Under the pieces are notes generated by a model. The model saw only the letters and a list, made by a program, of their open reading frames with translations. It made no database searches and had not been told where the DNA came from. The translations under genes were made by a program, and so were the position numbers. From Gammaproteobacteria bacterium (lineage in GTDB: Bacteria; Pseudomonadota; Gammaproteobacteria; Tenderiales; Tenderiaceae), in the NCBI GenBank assembly GCA_021731365.1, contig JAKFXL010000004.1, positions 1-64,000 on the forward strand: a DNA stretch of 64,000 nt, given 5' to 3'. Shown in pieces: positions 55,029 to 64,000 of this stretch (position 1 is its first letter; each line of letters begins with the position of its first letter).

Positions 55029-55649
55029 TCAGCGTAACTGATCAGCACTGCCCTTCCCCTGACGCACCACCTCAGGCATATCGCCGGTCAGATCCACCAC
55101 GGTGGTAGCCTCCAGACCACAGAAACCACCATCGATAATCAACTGCACCTGATTACCGATGGCGTCGCGGATATCATAGGGATCGCTGATAGGGTCACCC
55201 TCCCCTGGCAGTAGCAGGGTTGTACTCAAAATCGGCTCACCCAGCTCCGCCAGCAGCGCCTGGGAGATGGCGTTATCCGGAACGCGCACCCCCACCGTCT
55301 TCCGTTTTGGGTGCAGCAGCCGCTTGGGCACCACCTTCATCGCCGGCATGATGAAGGTATAAGGGCCGGGGGTCAGGTTTTTGATCAACCGGTAGGCAAC
55401 GTTATCGATGTTGGCGTAGACCGACATCTCCGCCATGTCACGACACATCAAAGTGAAGTAGTGTTTATCATCCACCTGACGGATACGGCGCATCTGCTCC
55501 AGGGCATCTTTATCGCCAATCTGGCAACCCAGCGCATAACAGGAGTCCGTCGGATAGACGATCACCCCCCCTTGGCGCAACAGCTCAACAGCCCCACGAA
55601 TCAGCCGCTGCTGGGGGTTATCCGGGTGGATCTGGAACAGTGGGCTCAC
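55029..55649 (-). CDS. yciO: Sua5/YciO/YrdC family protein (YciO type)
   Basis: A 206-residue protein of the threonylcarbamoyl-AMP synthase fold. Landmarks are GGVIVYPTDSCYALGCQ, the nucleotide-binding KHYFTLMCRDM and PGPYTFIMPA, and VGVRVPDNAIS. The presence of rnm next to it and the sequence style suggest YciO rather than the essential TsaC. The GTG start overlaps the rnm stop (GTGA). Confidence 0.88.
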   Translation of the reverse strand: MSPLFQIHPDNPQQRLIRGAVELLRQGGVIVYPTDSCYALGCQIGDKDALEQMRRIRQVDDKHYFTLMCRDMAEMSVYANIDNVAYRLIKNLTPGPYTFIMPAMKVVPKRLLHPKRKTVGVRVPDNAISQALLAELGEPILSTTLLLPGEGDPISDPYDIRDAIGNQVQLIIDGGFCGLEATTVVDLTGDMPEVVRQGKGSADQLR

Positions 55650-56515
55650 GCTGGCATCTCTGCAGTGGCAATACCCCAGTCATGCCAAACCGGTACCAGC
55701 CCTTTTGGCAACGGCCCGATGCGCCCCATGCCCAGCCAGGTCTGGCTCGGACCGTGGAAATCAGACCCCACGGAGGCCTGTAGCTCATGGCGTCTGGCGT
55801 AGTCCGCCATGTTATGGTTCTCCTGCACCCCCTGGCTGCCGGATATCACCTCAAACCCCAATCCGCCCAGTGCCTTAAAATCACCTATCAACGCCCGCAG
55901 TTTGGTGGCCGAGAGTTTGTAACGGGCGGGATGGGCAATCACCGCCACCCCACCGGCCCCCTGGATCCAGCCCAGCGCCTCTTCCAGTGTGCACCACTCA
56001 CAGGCAGCGTAGGCCGGTTTGCCGGTAGCCAGATAACGGTCGAAGGCAGACTGAAAGGTTTTGACCCGCCCCGACTCAACAAGAAATTTGGCAAAGTGGG
56101 TACGGCTGAGAATCTCACCATTGGCATAGGCCTGTGCCCCAGCCAGGGCATCCTCAATGCCAAGCTTGGCCAGTTTTTGTGCAATCTCATCACCCCGCGT
56201 CTGGCGCTTCAGCCGCAACCCGGCCAGCCCCTGCTGCAGCGCCTCGTTGGCCGGATCAAAATTCAGCCCCACTATATGAATGAGATGTGTCTGCCAAGTG
56301 ACTGATATCTCCACGCCACTGATAAAGCCGATACCCAGCTTTTCTGCCTCTGCCGCCGCCTCCGCCAACCCATCGGTGACGTCATGGTCGGTCAGTGCCA
56401 TCACCTGTACCCCCTGACGGGCGGCGTGCTGCACCAGTGCCGTCGGCGACAGCTCTCCATCGGAGCTGGTGGAGTGGCAGTGGAGGTCGTAATTTCGCTC
56501 TGTTGCTGGATTCAT
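55646..56515 (-). CDS. rnm: PHP-family exoribonuclease RNase AM (YciV/TrpH)
   Basis: A 289-residue metal-dependent PHP protein. Motifs are YDLHCHSTSSDG at the start, ALTDHDVTDGL, SGVEISVTW, VIAHPARYK and VGSDFHGP. In E. coli this enzyme matures 5' ends of ribosomal RNAs and acts on 3'-phosphoadenosine phosphate. The frame is open to 56626, but MNPATERNYDLHCH at 56515 fits the family. It is divergent from yciB. Confidence 0.9.
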   Translation of the reverse strand: MNPATERNYDLHCHSTSSDGELSPTALVQHAARQGVQVMALTDHDVTDGLAEAAAEAEKLGIGFISGVEISVTWQTHLIHIVGLNFDPANEALQQGLAGLRLKRQTRGDEIAQKLAKLGIEDALAGAQAYANGEILSRTHFAKFLVESGRVKTFQSAFDRYLATGKPAYAACEWCTLEEALGWIQGAGGVAVIAHPARYKLSATKLRALIGDFKALGGLGFEVISGSQGVQENHNMADYARRHELQASVGSDFHGPSQTWLGMGRIGPLPKGLVPVWHDWGIATAEMPA

Positions 56516-56624
56516 TGAGTAATCATCTGTTAATGGCGCAATCGCTAAACCGCCTATGATAGAATTTTCAACCTTATAACGCGAGTCGCTGTTGTTAGAT
56601 ACTCGCCAAACCCGCAGGTGCTGC

Positions 56625-57206
56625 ATGAAATTTCTGTTTGACTTCTTCCCGATACTGCTCTTTTTTATCGCCTACAAGATCTTTGATATCTATGTCGCCA
56701 CCGCCGTCGCCATCGCCTCTTCCTTTATTCAAGTAGGCTGGTTCTGGCTTCAGCACCGCCGTTTCGAAAAGATGCATATCATCACCCTGCTGATGATCAC
56801 GGTACTGGGCGGTGCCACACTGATTTTTCATGACGACACCTTCATCAAATGGAAGGTGTCGGTTGTCAACTGGCTGTTTGGTATTGCCTTCCTGGGCAGC
56901 CAATTCATCGGCAAAAAGCCCATTATCCAGCGCATGATGGAGGCCTCCATAGAGCTGCCACAAAAGATCTGGGCACGCCTTAATAGTGTCTGGGCACTCT
57001 TTTTCATCTCCACTGGTTTCCTGAACCTTTATGTCGCTTACAACTACGACCTTGATACCTGGGTCAACTTCAAGATGTTTGGCATGCTCGGCCTGACCAT
57101 ACTCTTCATATTCATCCAAGCCCTGTTCATCGGTCGTTACATTAAAGACCCCGACCCAAGTACGCCAGAGACGCCTGAAATCAAAGATAAAAAAGAGGAC
57201 TTATAA
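56625..57206 (+). CDS. yciB: Inner membrane septation protein A (YciB)
   Basis: A 193-residue inner-membrane protein with about five helices, starting [20 protein letters not shown], with the family segments [26 protein letters not shown] and [20 protein letters not shown]. It affects cell envelope and division in E. coli and Shigella. AGGTG precedes the ATG at 56625. It overlaps yciI by 1 nt. Confidence 0.93.
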   Translation: MKFLFDFFPILLFFIAYKIFDIYVATAVAIASSFIQVGWFWLQHRRFEKMHIITLLMITVLGGATLIFHDDTFIKWKVSVVNWLFGIAFLGSQFIGKKPIIQRMMEASIELPQKIWARLNSVWALFFISTGFLNLYVAYNYDLDTWVNFKMFGMLGLTILFIFIQALFIGRYIKDPDPSTPETPEIKDKKEDL

Positions 57207-57505
57207 TGCTCTACGCCATCATGGCTGAAGATACCGAGAACAGCCTGGAAAAACGGCTGGCAGCCCGCCCTGCCCACGTTGAACGGCTCACTGCCCTGCG
57301 CGATCAGGGACGGCTGATACTGGCAGGCCCCTTCCCGGCCATCGATTCCCCTGATCCCGGTCCGGCTGGCTTCAGTGGCAGCCTGATTGTGGCGGAGTTT
57401 GAATCCTTGGCGGCGGCACAGCAGTGGGCCGATGCCGACCCCTATATCAGCGCCGGTGTTTACGCCAAGGTAACCGTCAAACCCTTCAAAAAGGTCCTCC
57501 CCTAA
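57206..57505 (+). CDS. yciI: YciI family protein
   Basis: A 99-residue dimeric alpha/beta barrel of the YCII family, ferredoxin-like, with the putative active-site His in RPAHVERL and Asp in [12 protein letters not shown]. The role is unknown. It is tightly packed between yciB and bolA by TAATG overlaps, so the three are co-translated. Confidence 0.92.
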   Translation: MLYAIMAEDTENSLEKRLAARPAHVERLTALRDQGRLILAGPFPAIDSPDPGPAGFSGSLIVAEFESLAAAQQWADADPYISAGVYAKVTVKPFKKVLP

Positions 57506-57768
57506 TGAGCAACAACCGTATTGAGATGATTCGCCAGCAGCTTGAACAGACCCTGACCCCGCAGTCGCTGGAGATCATCGACGACAGCCACAAACATGTC
57601 GGCCACAGCGGGGCGGGGGGTATGGGGCACTTCACCGTCCACATCTGTGCCGCTGCCTTTGAGGGTAAAACACCCCTCCAGCGCCACCGGCTGGTCTATG
57701 AGGCACTGGCGGCACTGATGCAAACCGACATCCACGCCCTTAGCATCCAGGCCAGCGCGCCCAAGTAG
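57505..57768 (+). CDS. bolA: BolA family protein
   Basis: An 87-residue BolA protein. The core is LEIIDDSHKHVGH, then GHFTVHICAAAFEGKTPLQRH (landmarks only) and VYEALAALM ending in IHALSIQA. BolA proteins partner monothiol glutaredoxins in iron-sulfur handling. The frame is open from 57424, but MSNNRIEMI at 57505 overlaps the yciI stop and fits the family. Confidence 0.93.
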   Translation: MSNNRIEMIRQQLEQTLTPQSLEIIDDSHKHVGHSGAGGMGHFTVHICAAAFEGKTPLQRHRLVYEALAALMQTDIHALSIQASAPK

Positions 57769-57838
57769 TCAACACAGTAGCGATAATGTTAGATTGACGG
57801 ACCTATTAAAAAAATACTACATCCACACGGAGAGAGCG

Positions 57839-58654
57839 ATGCCCATAAAAAAATCAGGTATTCCAATTGCAGCCATCTGCCTTGGCATATCCAGCGTAGC
57901 CATCGGCACAGCCGCCATGGCACAAGAGAATGTTGTTGTTGGCACCATTAACGGCGCGCCAATGACCCAGGGGCAACTGATTGGTTATGCACGTGTTGCC
58001 GCCCCTCAGGTCAACCTGCAGGATCAGGCCGCACGGACCCAGCTTTTGCAGACCTTTATTGGCCGCGAGCTGCTCTATCAAGAGTCACTGAAACAGAAAG
58101 TCGATCAGCAGCCCGCCGTCCAGGCCGTGCTGGAAGAGACCCGCCATGCCGTACTTGCACAGGCCTATGTCTCACAGCTGCTACGTGACAAACCCGTCAC
58201 CGAAGCGATGGCCCGTGACATTTACGACAAACAGGTTGGCAACCAGACTGGGGCTGAGTACCACGCTCGTCACATTCTGGTGGCCACAGAAAATGACGCC
58301 ACTGCTGCCATCAGCCGCCTTAAAAAGGGTGAGGAGTTTACCAAGGTTGCACAAGCCACCTCCAAAGACAGCAGCGCTGCCCGTGGTGGTGATCTGGGGT
58401 GGATCAAACCGGAAAAGATGCCCCCGACCTTTGGTGCTGCCCTCTCCAGTCTCAAACCTGGCAAATATACAACCACCCCCGTCAAGACCGATTACGGCTG
58501 GCACGTGATCTATGTGGAGGCCAACCGCCCCGTTCAGCCGCCCACCTTTGAATCGGTACGTGACCAACTCATTAAAGCGATACAGGACCAGATCGTCAGC
58601 CAGCGCCTGGGTGAATTGCAAAAAGAGGCCAAAATCGTCTTTAACGAGAAATAA
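57839..58654 (+). CDS. Periplasmic parvulin-type peptidyl-prolyl isomerase
   Basis: A 271-residue protein with a signal peptide (MPIKKSGIPIAAICLG to AMAQ), an N-terminal chaperone-like helical part (about 25-130) and a parvulin domain (about 135-235; YHARHILVATENDATAAISR, SKDSSAARGGDLGWIKP, GWHVIYVE). It resembles PpiC/PrsA-type foldases acting on exported proteins. The ATG at 57839 has GGAGAGAG upstream. A role in outer-membrane biogenesis is likely but inferred. Confidence 0.9.
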   Translation: MPIKKSGIPIAAICLGISSVAIGTAAMAQENVVVGTINGAPMTQGQLIGYARVAAPQVNLQDQAARTQLLQTFIGRELLYQESLKQKVDQQPAVQAVLEETRHAVLAQAYVSQLLRDKPVTEAMARDIYDKQVGNQTGAEYHARHILVATENDATAAISRLKKGEEFTKVAQATSKDSSAARGGDLGWIKPEKMPPTFGAALSSLKPGKYTTTPVKTDYGWHVIYVEANRPVQPPTFESVRDQLIKAIQDQIVSQRLGELQKEAKIVFNEK

Positions 58655-58765
58655 TTCAACCGATTTTGCCCGGCCGCCGACTGGCATAAGCAGAACATTC
58701 AGACCAACCATACGGGTGGGGAGATCAGCCCCATCCGCTTTTTCAGATGTATAATCCAGCCCTGA

Positions 58766-59953
<1,188 letters not shown>

Positions 59954-59992
59954 ACATTAGGTGTAGCTGTAACCAACCTGTGGAGAAAGGAC

Positions 59993-60364
59993 GTGACTGA
60001 CCAACATCACGAAAAGAGACGCTTTAGCCGCATCCGTTTTGATGCCAATGTGCTAATCAGTCAGAATGGCCGGGAGTGGCGTTCAAAATTGCTCGATATC
60101 TCGCTCAAAGGGGTGATGATCGAAACGCCTCCCGGGTTGGATACTGTAATCGGCGAACGCTTTCATCTGGAGGTTATTTTTACCGACAGCGGCAGCCTGA
60201 TCAGTGGCAACGTCACCGTTGCCCATATTCGTGAAACACACATCGGTTTTGAGATCACACAGATCGATATTGAAGGTGCCGGCCATCTGCGCCGCCTGGT
60301 GGAGCTGAACATTGGTGATCCGGAGCTTCTGGAACGTGAACTGACGGCACTGCACTGGCGTTGA
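59993..60364 (+). CDS. PilZ domain protein (c-di-GMP receptor candidate)
   Basis: A 123-residue single-domain PilZ protein. The c-di-GMP motifs are both present: the RxxxR type (KRRFSRIRFDA) and the DxSxxG type (LLDISLKGVMIE). GTG start with GGAGAAAGG upstream. It overlaps the next gene by 4 nt. It may tune motility or surface attachment; the target is unknown. Confidence 0.9.
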   Translation: MTDQHHEKRRFSRIRFDANVLISQNGREWRSKLLDISLKGVMIETPPGLDTVIGERFHLEVIFTDSGSLISGNVTVAHIRETHIGFEITQIDIEGAGHLRRLVELNIGDPELLERELTALHWR

Positions 60365-60894
60365 TTGACCCTTTATCCAAAAAACAGCTGATACTGATAC
60401 GCCACGCCAAATCAGCCTGGGAGAGTAACGTTTCTGACGACTATAACCGCCCCCTGGCACCCCGTGGTATCAATGACCTTAACGCAATGGCCCATTGGCT
60501 AACCCACCAGATAACCAACATCGACCTTATCCTCAGCTCTAGCGCCACACGCGCCAAACAGACAACTGTACAACTCTGCCACGCCGCTAATCTCAACACT
60601 GCCAAGATTCGTTGGCAAAAATCACTCTACCATGCAAACGTCACCACACTGCTCAGCCATATTCACCAAGCACCTGCAACCGTCCGGCAGTTGATGCTCG
60701 TGGGCCACAATCCGGGGCTGGACGAGCTGTTAATGCAGCTCTGCAACAATCCCCCGCCACGCACCCAGAACGGCAAGCTGTTAACCACAGCAGCCATCGC
60801 GATTCTCACCTTGCCAGATGGCTGGCAGACCCTTCAACCACATACCTGCCACCTAGCCCAGCTGATGCGCCCCAAACAGCTCACTGCGCACTGA
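60361..60894 (+). CDS. sixA: SixA-like phosphohistidine phosphatase
   Basis: A 177-residue histidine-phosphatase fold protein. The catalytic motif is LILIRHAKSAWES, with SSSATRAKQT and the second His in LMLVGHNPGLDEL. SixA removes phosphate from His in PTS or phosphorelay proteins. The start is TTG overlapping the PilZ stop (TTGA), so the two are coupled. Substrate inferred. Confidence 0.85.
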   Translation: MIDPLSKKQLILIRHAKSAWESNVSDDYNRPLAPRGINDLNAMAHWLTHQITNIDLILSSSATRAKQTTVQLCHAANLNTAKIRWQKSLYHANVTTLLSHIHQAPATVRQLMLVGHNPGLDELLMQLCNNPPPRTQNGKLLTTAAIAILTLPDGWQTLQPHTCHLAQLMRPKQLTAH

Positions 60895-60960
60895 TCCACC
60901 CCTGCCAGCAAAAACCGTTATACTTTTCCCCTATCATCAATATGTTGCAGGATTAATCAC

Positions 60961-62463
60961 ATGCCCCATCAAAAGAAGCTTCCCGACTTTGTTGCAGCAC
61001 TTGATCTTGGCTCCAACAGCTTCCACATGATCGTGGCACGACTACAGGAGGGGCAGCTGCATATCGTTGACCGAATGCGCGAGATGGTCCGGCTGGCCGA
61101 TGGCCTGGATGAGAACCACTCAATCCGCCCGGAGGTGCAGCAGGTAGCACTCGACTGCCTGCAACGTTTTGGCCAAAGGATCAAAGAGCTGCCACACGGC
61201 GCGGTACGTGCCGTCGGTACCAATACTCTGCGTAACGCCAGCAACTCAATAGAGTTTCTGGCCCAGGCGGAGCAGGCATTGGGACACCCCATCGACATTA
61301 TTGCCGGCATCGAAGAAGCTCGCCTCATCTACCTCGGCGTCTCCCACAGCCTCGCCACCACCCCGCAAAAACGGCTGGTGATGGATATTGGCGGCAGCAG
61401 CACTGAGCTGATTGTTGGCGAGAGTTTCTCCCCCGACTATATGGAGAGCATGGAGATGGGGTGTGTCACCCTGACACAACGTTTTTTCGGTGATGGCAAA
61501 ATCAGCTCCGGCAACATCAAAAAAGCGCTGTTATATGCACGCCTGGAGCTGGAACCCCATCTCAACAACTACCGTAAATGGGGCTGGCAACAGGCCATCG
61601 GTGCCTCTGGCACTATTCGCGCTGTCCGCAGCGTGGTGGTTAAGGCGGACTGGTGCAAGGGGGGCATCACCCTCTCAGCACTCAAAAAGCTGGTGGAGGC
61701 ACTGGAGGAGAGCGGCAAAATAGAGAACATCAAACTCGATGGCCTAAGTACCGAACGTGCACCCGTCTTTGTTGGTGGCGTTATCATCCTGCTGGCCACC
61801 TTTGAAGCACTGGGTATTGAAGAGATGAGTGTCTCCGATGGCGCGCTGCGCGAAGGGCTGCTCTACGATCTACTGGGAAGATTACAACACGAAGATGTCC
61901 GCAGCCAGAGTGTCGAACATCTCACCCGCCGCTACCATCTCGACAGGGTCCACGCTGAACGGGTCAGATTCACAGCTCAATACTGTTTCCGGCAAGCGGC
62001 GCTACCCTGGGGGTTTGATGACGAGGATGAGAGCCAGTGGTTAAACTGGGCCGCCACCCTGCACGAAACCGGACTGGCCATTGCCCACAGCAGCCATCAC
62101 CAACACGCCGCCTACATACTTGCCCACTCCGATATCCCCGGCTTTACCCAGCAGGAACAGCGCATTTTAGCCACCCTGGTCCGCAGCCATCGCCGCAAGT
62201 TTCCCGCCAAGAGTTTTAAAGAGCTGCCCAAACAGTGGCAACGCCACGCCAAGGAGCTGGCCATACTGTTGCGGCTGGCCTGTATTCTTAATCGCAGCCG
62301 CAGCACTACACCACTGCCGGCCTTCACACTGATCGCCAGCGACCATCAGCTACATCTGCAATTTCCGGAAAACTGGCTCAGTGAGCGTCCACTTACCCAC
62401 GCCGACCTGGATGAAGAGAAAGATCATCTTGAGGCCATCGATTATCAACTCAGTTTTGAATAA
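60961..62463 (+). CDS. ppx: Exopolyphosphatase
   Basis: A 500-residue enzyme releasing phosphate from polyphosphate ends, related to GppA. The ASKHA nucleotide-binding motifs are VAALDLGSNSFHMIVARL and VMDIGGSSTELIVGES; the C-terminal half is the HD-like domain (LHETGLAIAHSSHHQHAAYI). It may also hydrolyse pppGpp. No ppk gene is adjacent. It is convergent with rpoS. Confidence 0.94.
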   Translation: MPHQKKLPDFVAALDLGSNSFHMIVARLQEGQLHIVDRMREMVRLADGLDENHSIRPEVQQVALDCLQRFGQRIKELPHGAVRAVGTNTLRNASNSIEFLAQAEQALGHPIDIIAGIEEARLIYLGVSHSLATTPQKRLVMDIGGSSTELIVGESFSPDYMESMEMGCVTLTQRFFGDGKISSGNIKKALLYARLELEPHLNNYRKWGWQQAIGASGTIRAVRSVVVKADWCKGGITLSALKKLVEALEESGKIENIKLDGLSTERAPVFVGGVIILLATFEALGIEEMSVSDGALREGLLYDLLGRLQHEDVRSQSVEHLTRRYHLDRVHAERVRFTAQYCFRQAALPWGFDDEDESQWLNWAATLHETGLAIAHSSHHQHAAYILAHSDIPGFTQQEQRILATLVRSHRRKFPAKSFKELPKQWQRHAKELAILLRLACILNRSRSTTPLPAFTLIASDHQLHLQFPENWLSERPLTHADLDEEKDHLEAIDYQLSFE

Positions 62464-62517
62464 TCTATCCGGCGCGTCCTGAACGGTATTTTTAAACAGC
62501 GGCCAGAGAGCTGCCTG

Positions 62518-63540
62518 TTAACCCAGCAGCTGCTCACCGGAGACCCCTTCCAGCTCCATGATCTTACGCAGCTTTCTTAGCGCATCGACCTGGATCTGAC
62601 GGACCCGCTCACGGGTAACACCAATACGCTCCCCCACCTCTTCAAGGGTCGCCGCATCGTCACCGTTCAGGCCAAAGCGCTGCTCCACCACCTGACGCTG
62701 TTTATCATTGAGCTGGGATAACCACTCCGCCAGACAGATCTGTATCTCTTCCGTCTGCAACAGTACTGATGGGTCTGTCTGGCGCTCATCCGCAATCACA
62801 TCCTGCAGTAACTTATCCTTGTCAAGAGTGGCTGAATCGAGCATCGAGAGCTGTTCGCTGAGTCCCATAATGTTCTGCACATCCATGACCGGCAGATCCA
62901 GCTTATTTGCCACCTCTTCCGGACTCGGCTCGTGATCCATGCTCTGGGCCAGACGGCGGGCTGTTTTCTGATAGCTGTTAATCTGTTTTACAACATGCAC
63001 CGGCAGCCGAATGGTGCGGGTCTGATTCATAATGGCCCGCTCGATGGTCTGACGAATCCACCAGGTGGCGTAGGTGGAGAAACGATACCCCAGCTCGGGG
63101 TTAAACTTCTCAACCGAATGGATCAAGCCAAGATTACCCTCTTCAATCAGATCAAGAAAAGCGAGGCCACGATTCATATAGTAGCGGGCAATTTTCACCA
63201 CCAGCCGAAGGTTGCTCTCAATCATGCGCTTGCGCGCCGCCCCATCGCCTGCCAGTGCCAGACGGGCAAAATGGACCTCTTCATCGGCAGTCAGTAAAGG
63301 AGAGAAACCTATTTCATTAAGGTAGATACGGGTAGCGTCAACATTTGTATCTAATGTATGCCAGACAGCCTTGTCTTCAGCCACTCCTTTTACGGGATCA
63401 TCAACGTCCGCTAACGCTGGGTCCTTTTTATCTTCAGAATCATCTTCAACCGGCCACTCAGCTTGAGAATCTATACCATCAATACTCTCACCTAACGTAT
63501 CACCACCCTCAGTACCCTGACTATTGTTGCCCACAACCAT
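62518..63540 (-). CDS. rpoS: Stationary-phase sigma factor
   Basis: A 340-residue sigma-70 family factor. Region 1.2 is around [20 protein letters not shown], region 2 is [20 protein letters not shown] (landmark) with [14 protein letters not shown], region 3 follows, and region 4 ends [20 protein letters not shown]. The acidic N-terminus (about 1-60) is variable. Its position directly after nlpD identifies it as RpoS rather than RpoD. It would control stationary-phase and stress genes. Confidence 0.96.
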   Translation of the reverse strand: MVVGNNSQGTEGGDTLGESIDGIDSQAEWPVEDDSEDKKDPALADVDDPVKGVAEDKAVWHTLDTNVDATRIYLNEIGFSPLLTADEEVHFARLALAGDGAARKRMIESNLRLVVKIARYYMNRGLAFLDLIEEGNLGLIHSVEKFNPELGYRFSTYATWWIRQTIERAIMNQTRTIRLPVHVVKQINSYQKTARRLAQSMDHEPSPEEVANKLDLPVMDVQNIMGLSEQLSMLDSATLDKDKLLQDVIADERQTDPSVLLQTEEIQICLAEWLSQLNDKQRQVVEQRFGLNGDDAATLEEVGERIGVTRERVRQIQVDALRKLRKIMELEGVSGEQLLG

Positions 63541-63642
63541 GACCCCTCATATTGCTGATGCGACTTGCCAAATTTAAAAGATTATAAAACCACCTGAATA
63601 AAACCGTTCCTCAAAATATTGACAATCTGAATACAAACCAAT

Positions 63643-64000
63643 TTACGGAAGATAACGCAACGGGTCAACAGGCTTGCCATCAATGCGAATCTGAAAATGG
63701 AGCTGCACCCGCTCCGCCTCACTGTTGCCCACATGGGCAATCACATCCCCCTGACTGACAACACTCCCCTCTGCCACCAGAATTTCCTGATTATGACCAT
63801 AGGCACTCAGATATTTATCATTATGTTTAATAATGACAAGGTTGCCGTACCCCTTCAGACCATTACCGCTATACACCACCTTGCCCGCTGCTGCCGCGTA
63901 CACCGGTGCCCCCAATGGCGCAACAATATCCAGCCCCTGATTGGCCGGCGAGTTTAGGTTGAATCGTGCCACAACTCTGCCCTTGACCGGCCATATCCAC
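63643..64000 (-). CDS. nlpD: LytM-domain amidase activator NlpD, 3' part only
   Basis: The C-terminal 119 codons of a LytM/M23 protein are visible; the 5' part lies beyond the right edge, and the frame stays open to it (WIWPVKGRVVARFN). The zinc ligands of active LytM enzymes are replaced: HxxxD is NQGLD, and the HxH site is QLHF. This is the pattern of NlpD/EnvC, which activate amidases at the septum rather than cut peptidoglycan. nlpD-rpoS is the standard pair. Confidence 0.93.
   Translation of the reverse strand, partial: WIWPVKGRVVARFNLNSPANQGLDIVAPLGAPVYAAAAGKVVYSGNGLKGYGNLVIIKHNDKYLSAYGHNQEILVAEGSVVSQGDVIAHVGNSEAERVQLHFQIRIDGKPVDPLRYLP

Overview
The window is chromosomal DNA from a gammaproteobacterium outside the Enterobacterales. 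Evidence for this is the gene order nlpD-rpoS, the block sppA-HAD-rluC-rne-ptp-kdsB-ycaR-lpxK-exbD-exbB-comEC-DUF2062-lolD-lolC (an order I recall from Pseudomonas-type genomes), the block rnm-yciO-M50-trpS-scpA-scpB-rluB, and tesA divergent from ybbA-ybbP. Genus is not resolvable from sequence reading alone. I see no rRNA, tRNA, CRISPR array, prophage or insertion sequence. Coding density is high, and many genes are joined by ATGA, GTGA, TTGA or TAATG overlaps.

Layout. 1-1833: branched-chain amino-acid synthesis (ilvN partial, ilvI). 2058-4661: a MIF-like protein, a dienelactone-hydrolase-like protein without its usual nucleophile, and a secreted pectinacetylesterase/Notum-like hydrolase. 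4707-12407: a B12-economy locus with metE and divergent metR, then a cobalamin riboswitch in front of nrdAB (class I ribonucleotide reductase). 12569-14933: a short-chain dehydrogenase, an AraC/MGMT repair protein and a methyltransferase. 15044-21644: ybbP-ybbA, tesA, def, a gcvR-like gene, pgeF and rluD. 21766-24859: three tandem BamD-type TPR genes at the usual bamD position. The first two also carry SPOR domains and the third is bamD itself. 24871-25395: a nitroreductase.

25513-33280 is a dedicated envelope system, all on the minus strand: tonB-exbB-exbD, then an ABC-2 exporter (one ATPase and two NosY/DUF3526-like permeases) and a TonB-dependent receptor. Similar palindromic sites (TTTAGT-ARC-ACTAAA type) lie in front of both transcription units. 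33645-49083 is the sppA-to-lolC housekeeping block, including rne with a 630-nt structured leader, followed by a lipoprotein with a PDZ domain. 49222-56515 holds a MagIII-like glycosylase, rluB with a long tandem-repeat tail, scpB, scpA, a TrpRS with a probable iron-sulfur motif, an M50 protease, a YciO-type protein and rnm. 56625-64000 holds yciB, yciI, bolA, a parvulin, dapE, a PilZ protein, a SixA-like phosphatase, ppx, rpoS and the 3' end of nlpD.

The best candidates for undescribed biology are the BamD-SPOR gene trio, the TonB/ABC/receptor cluster with its shared operator-like sites, the repeat tail on RluB, and a close inverted pair of DnaA boxes at 49184-49206.
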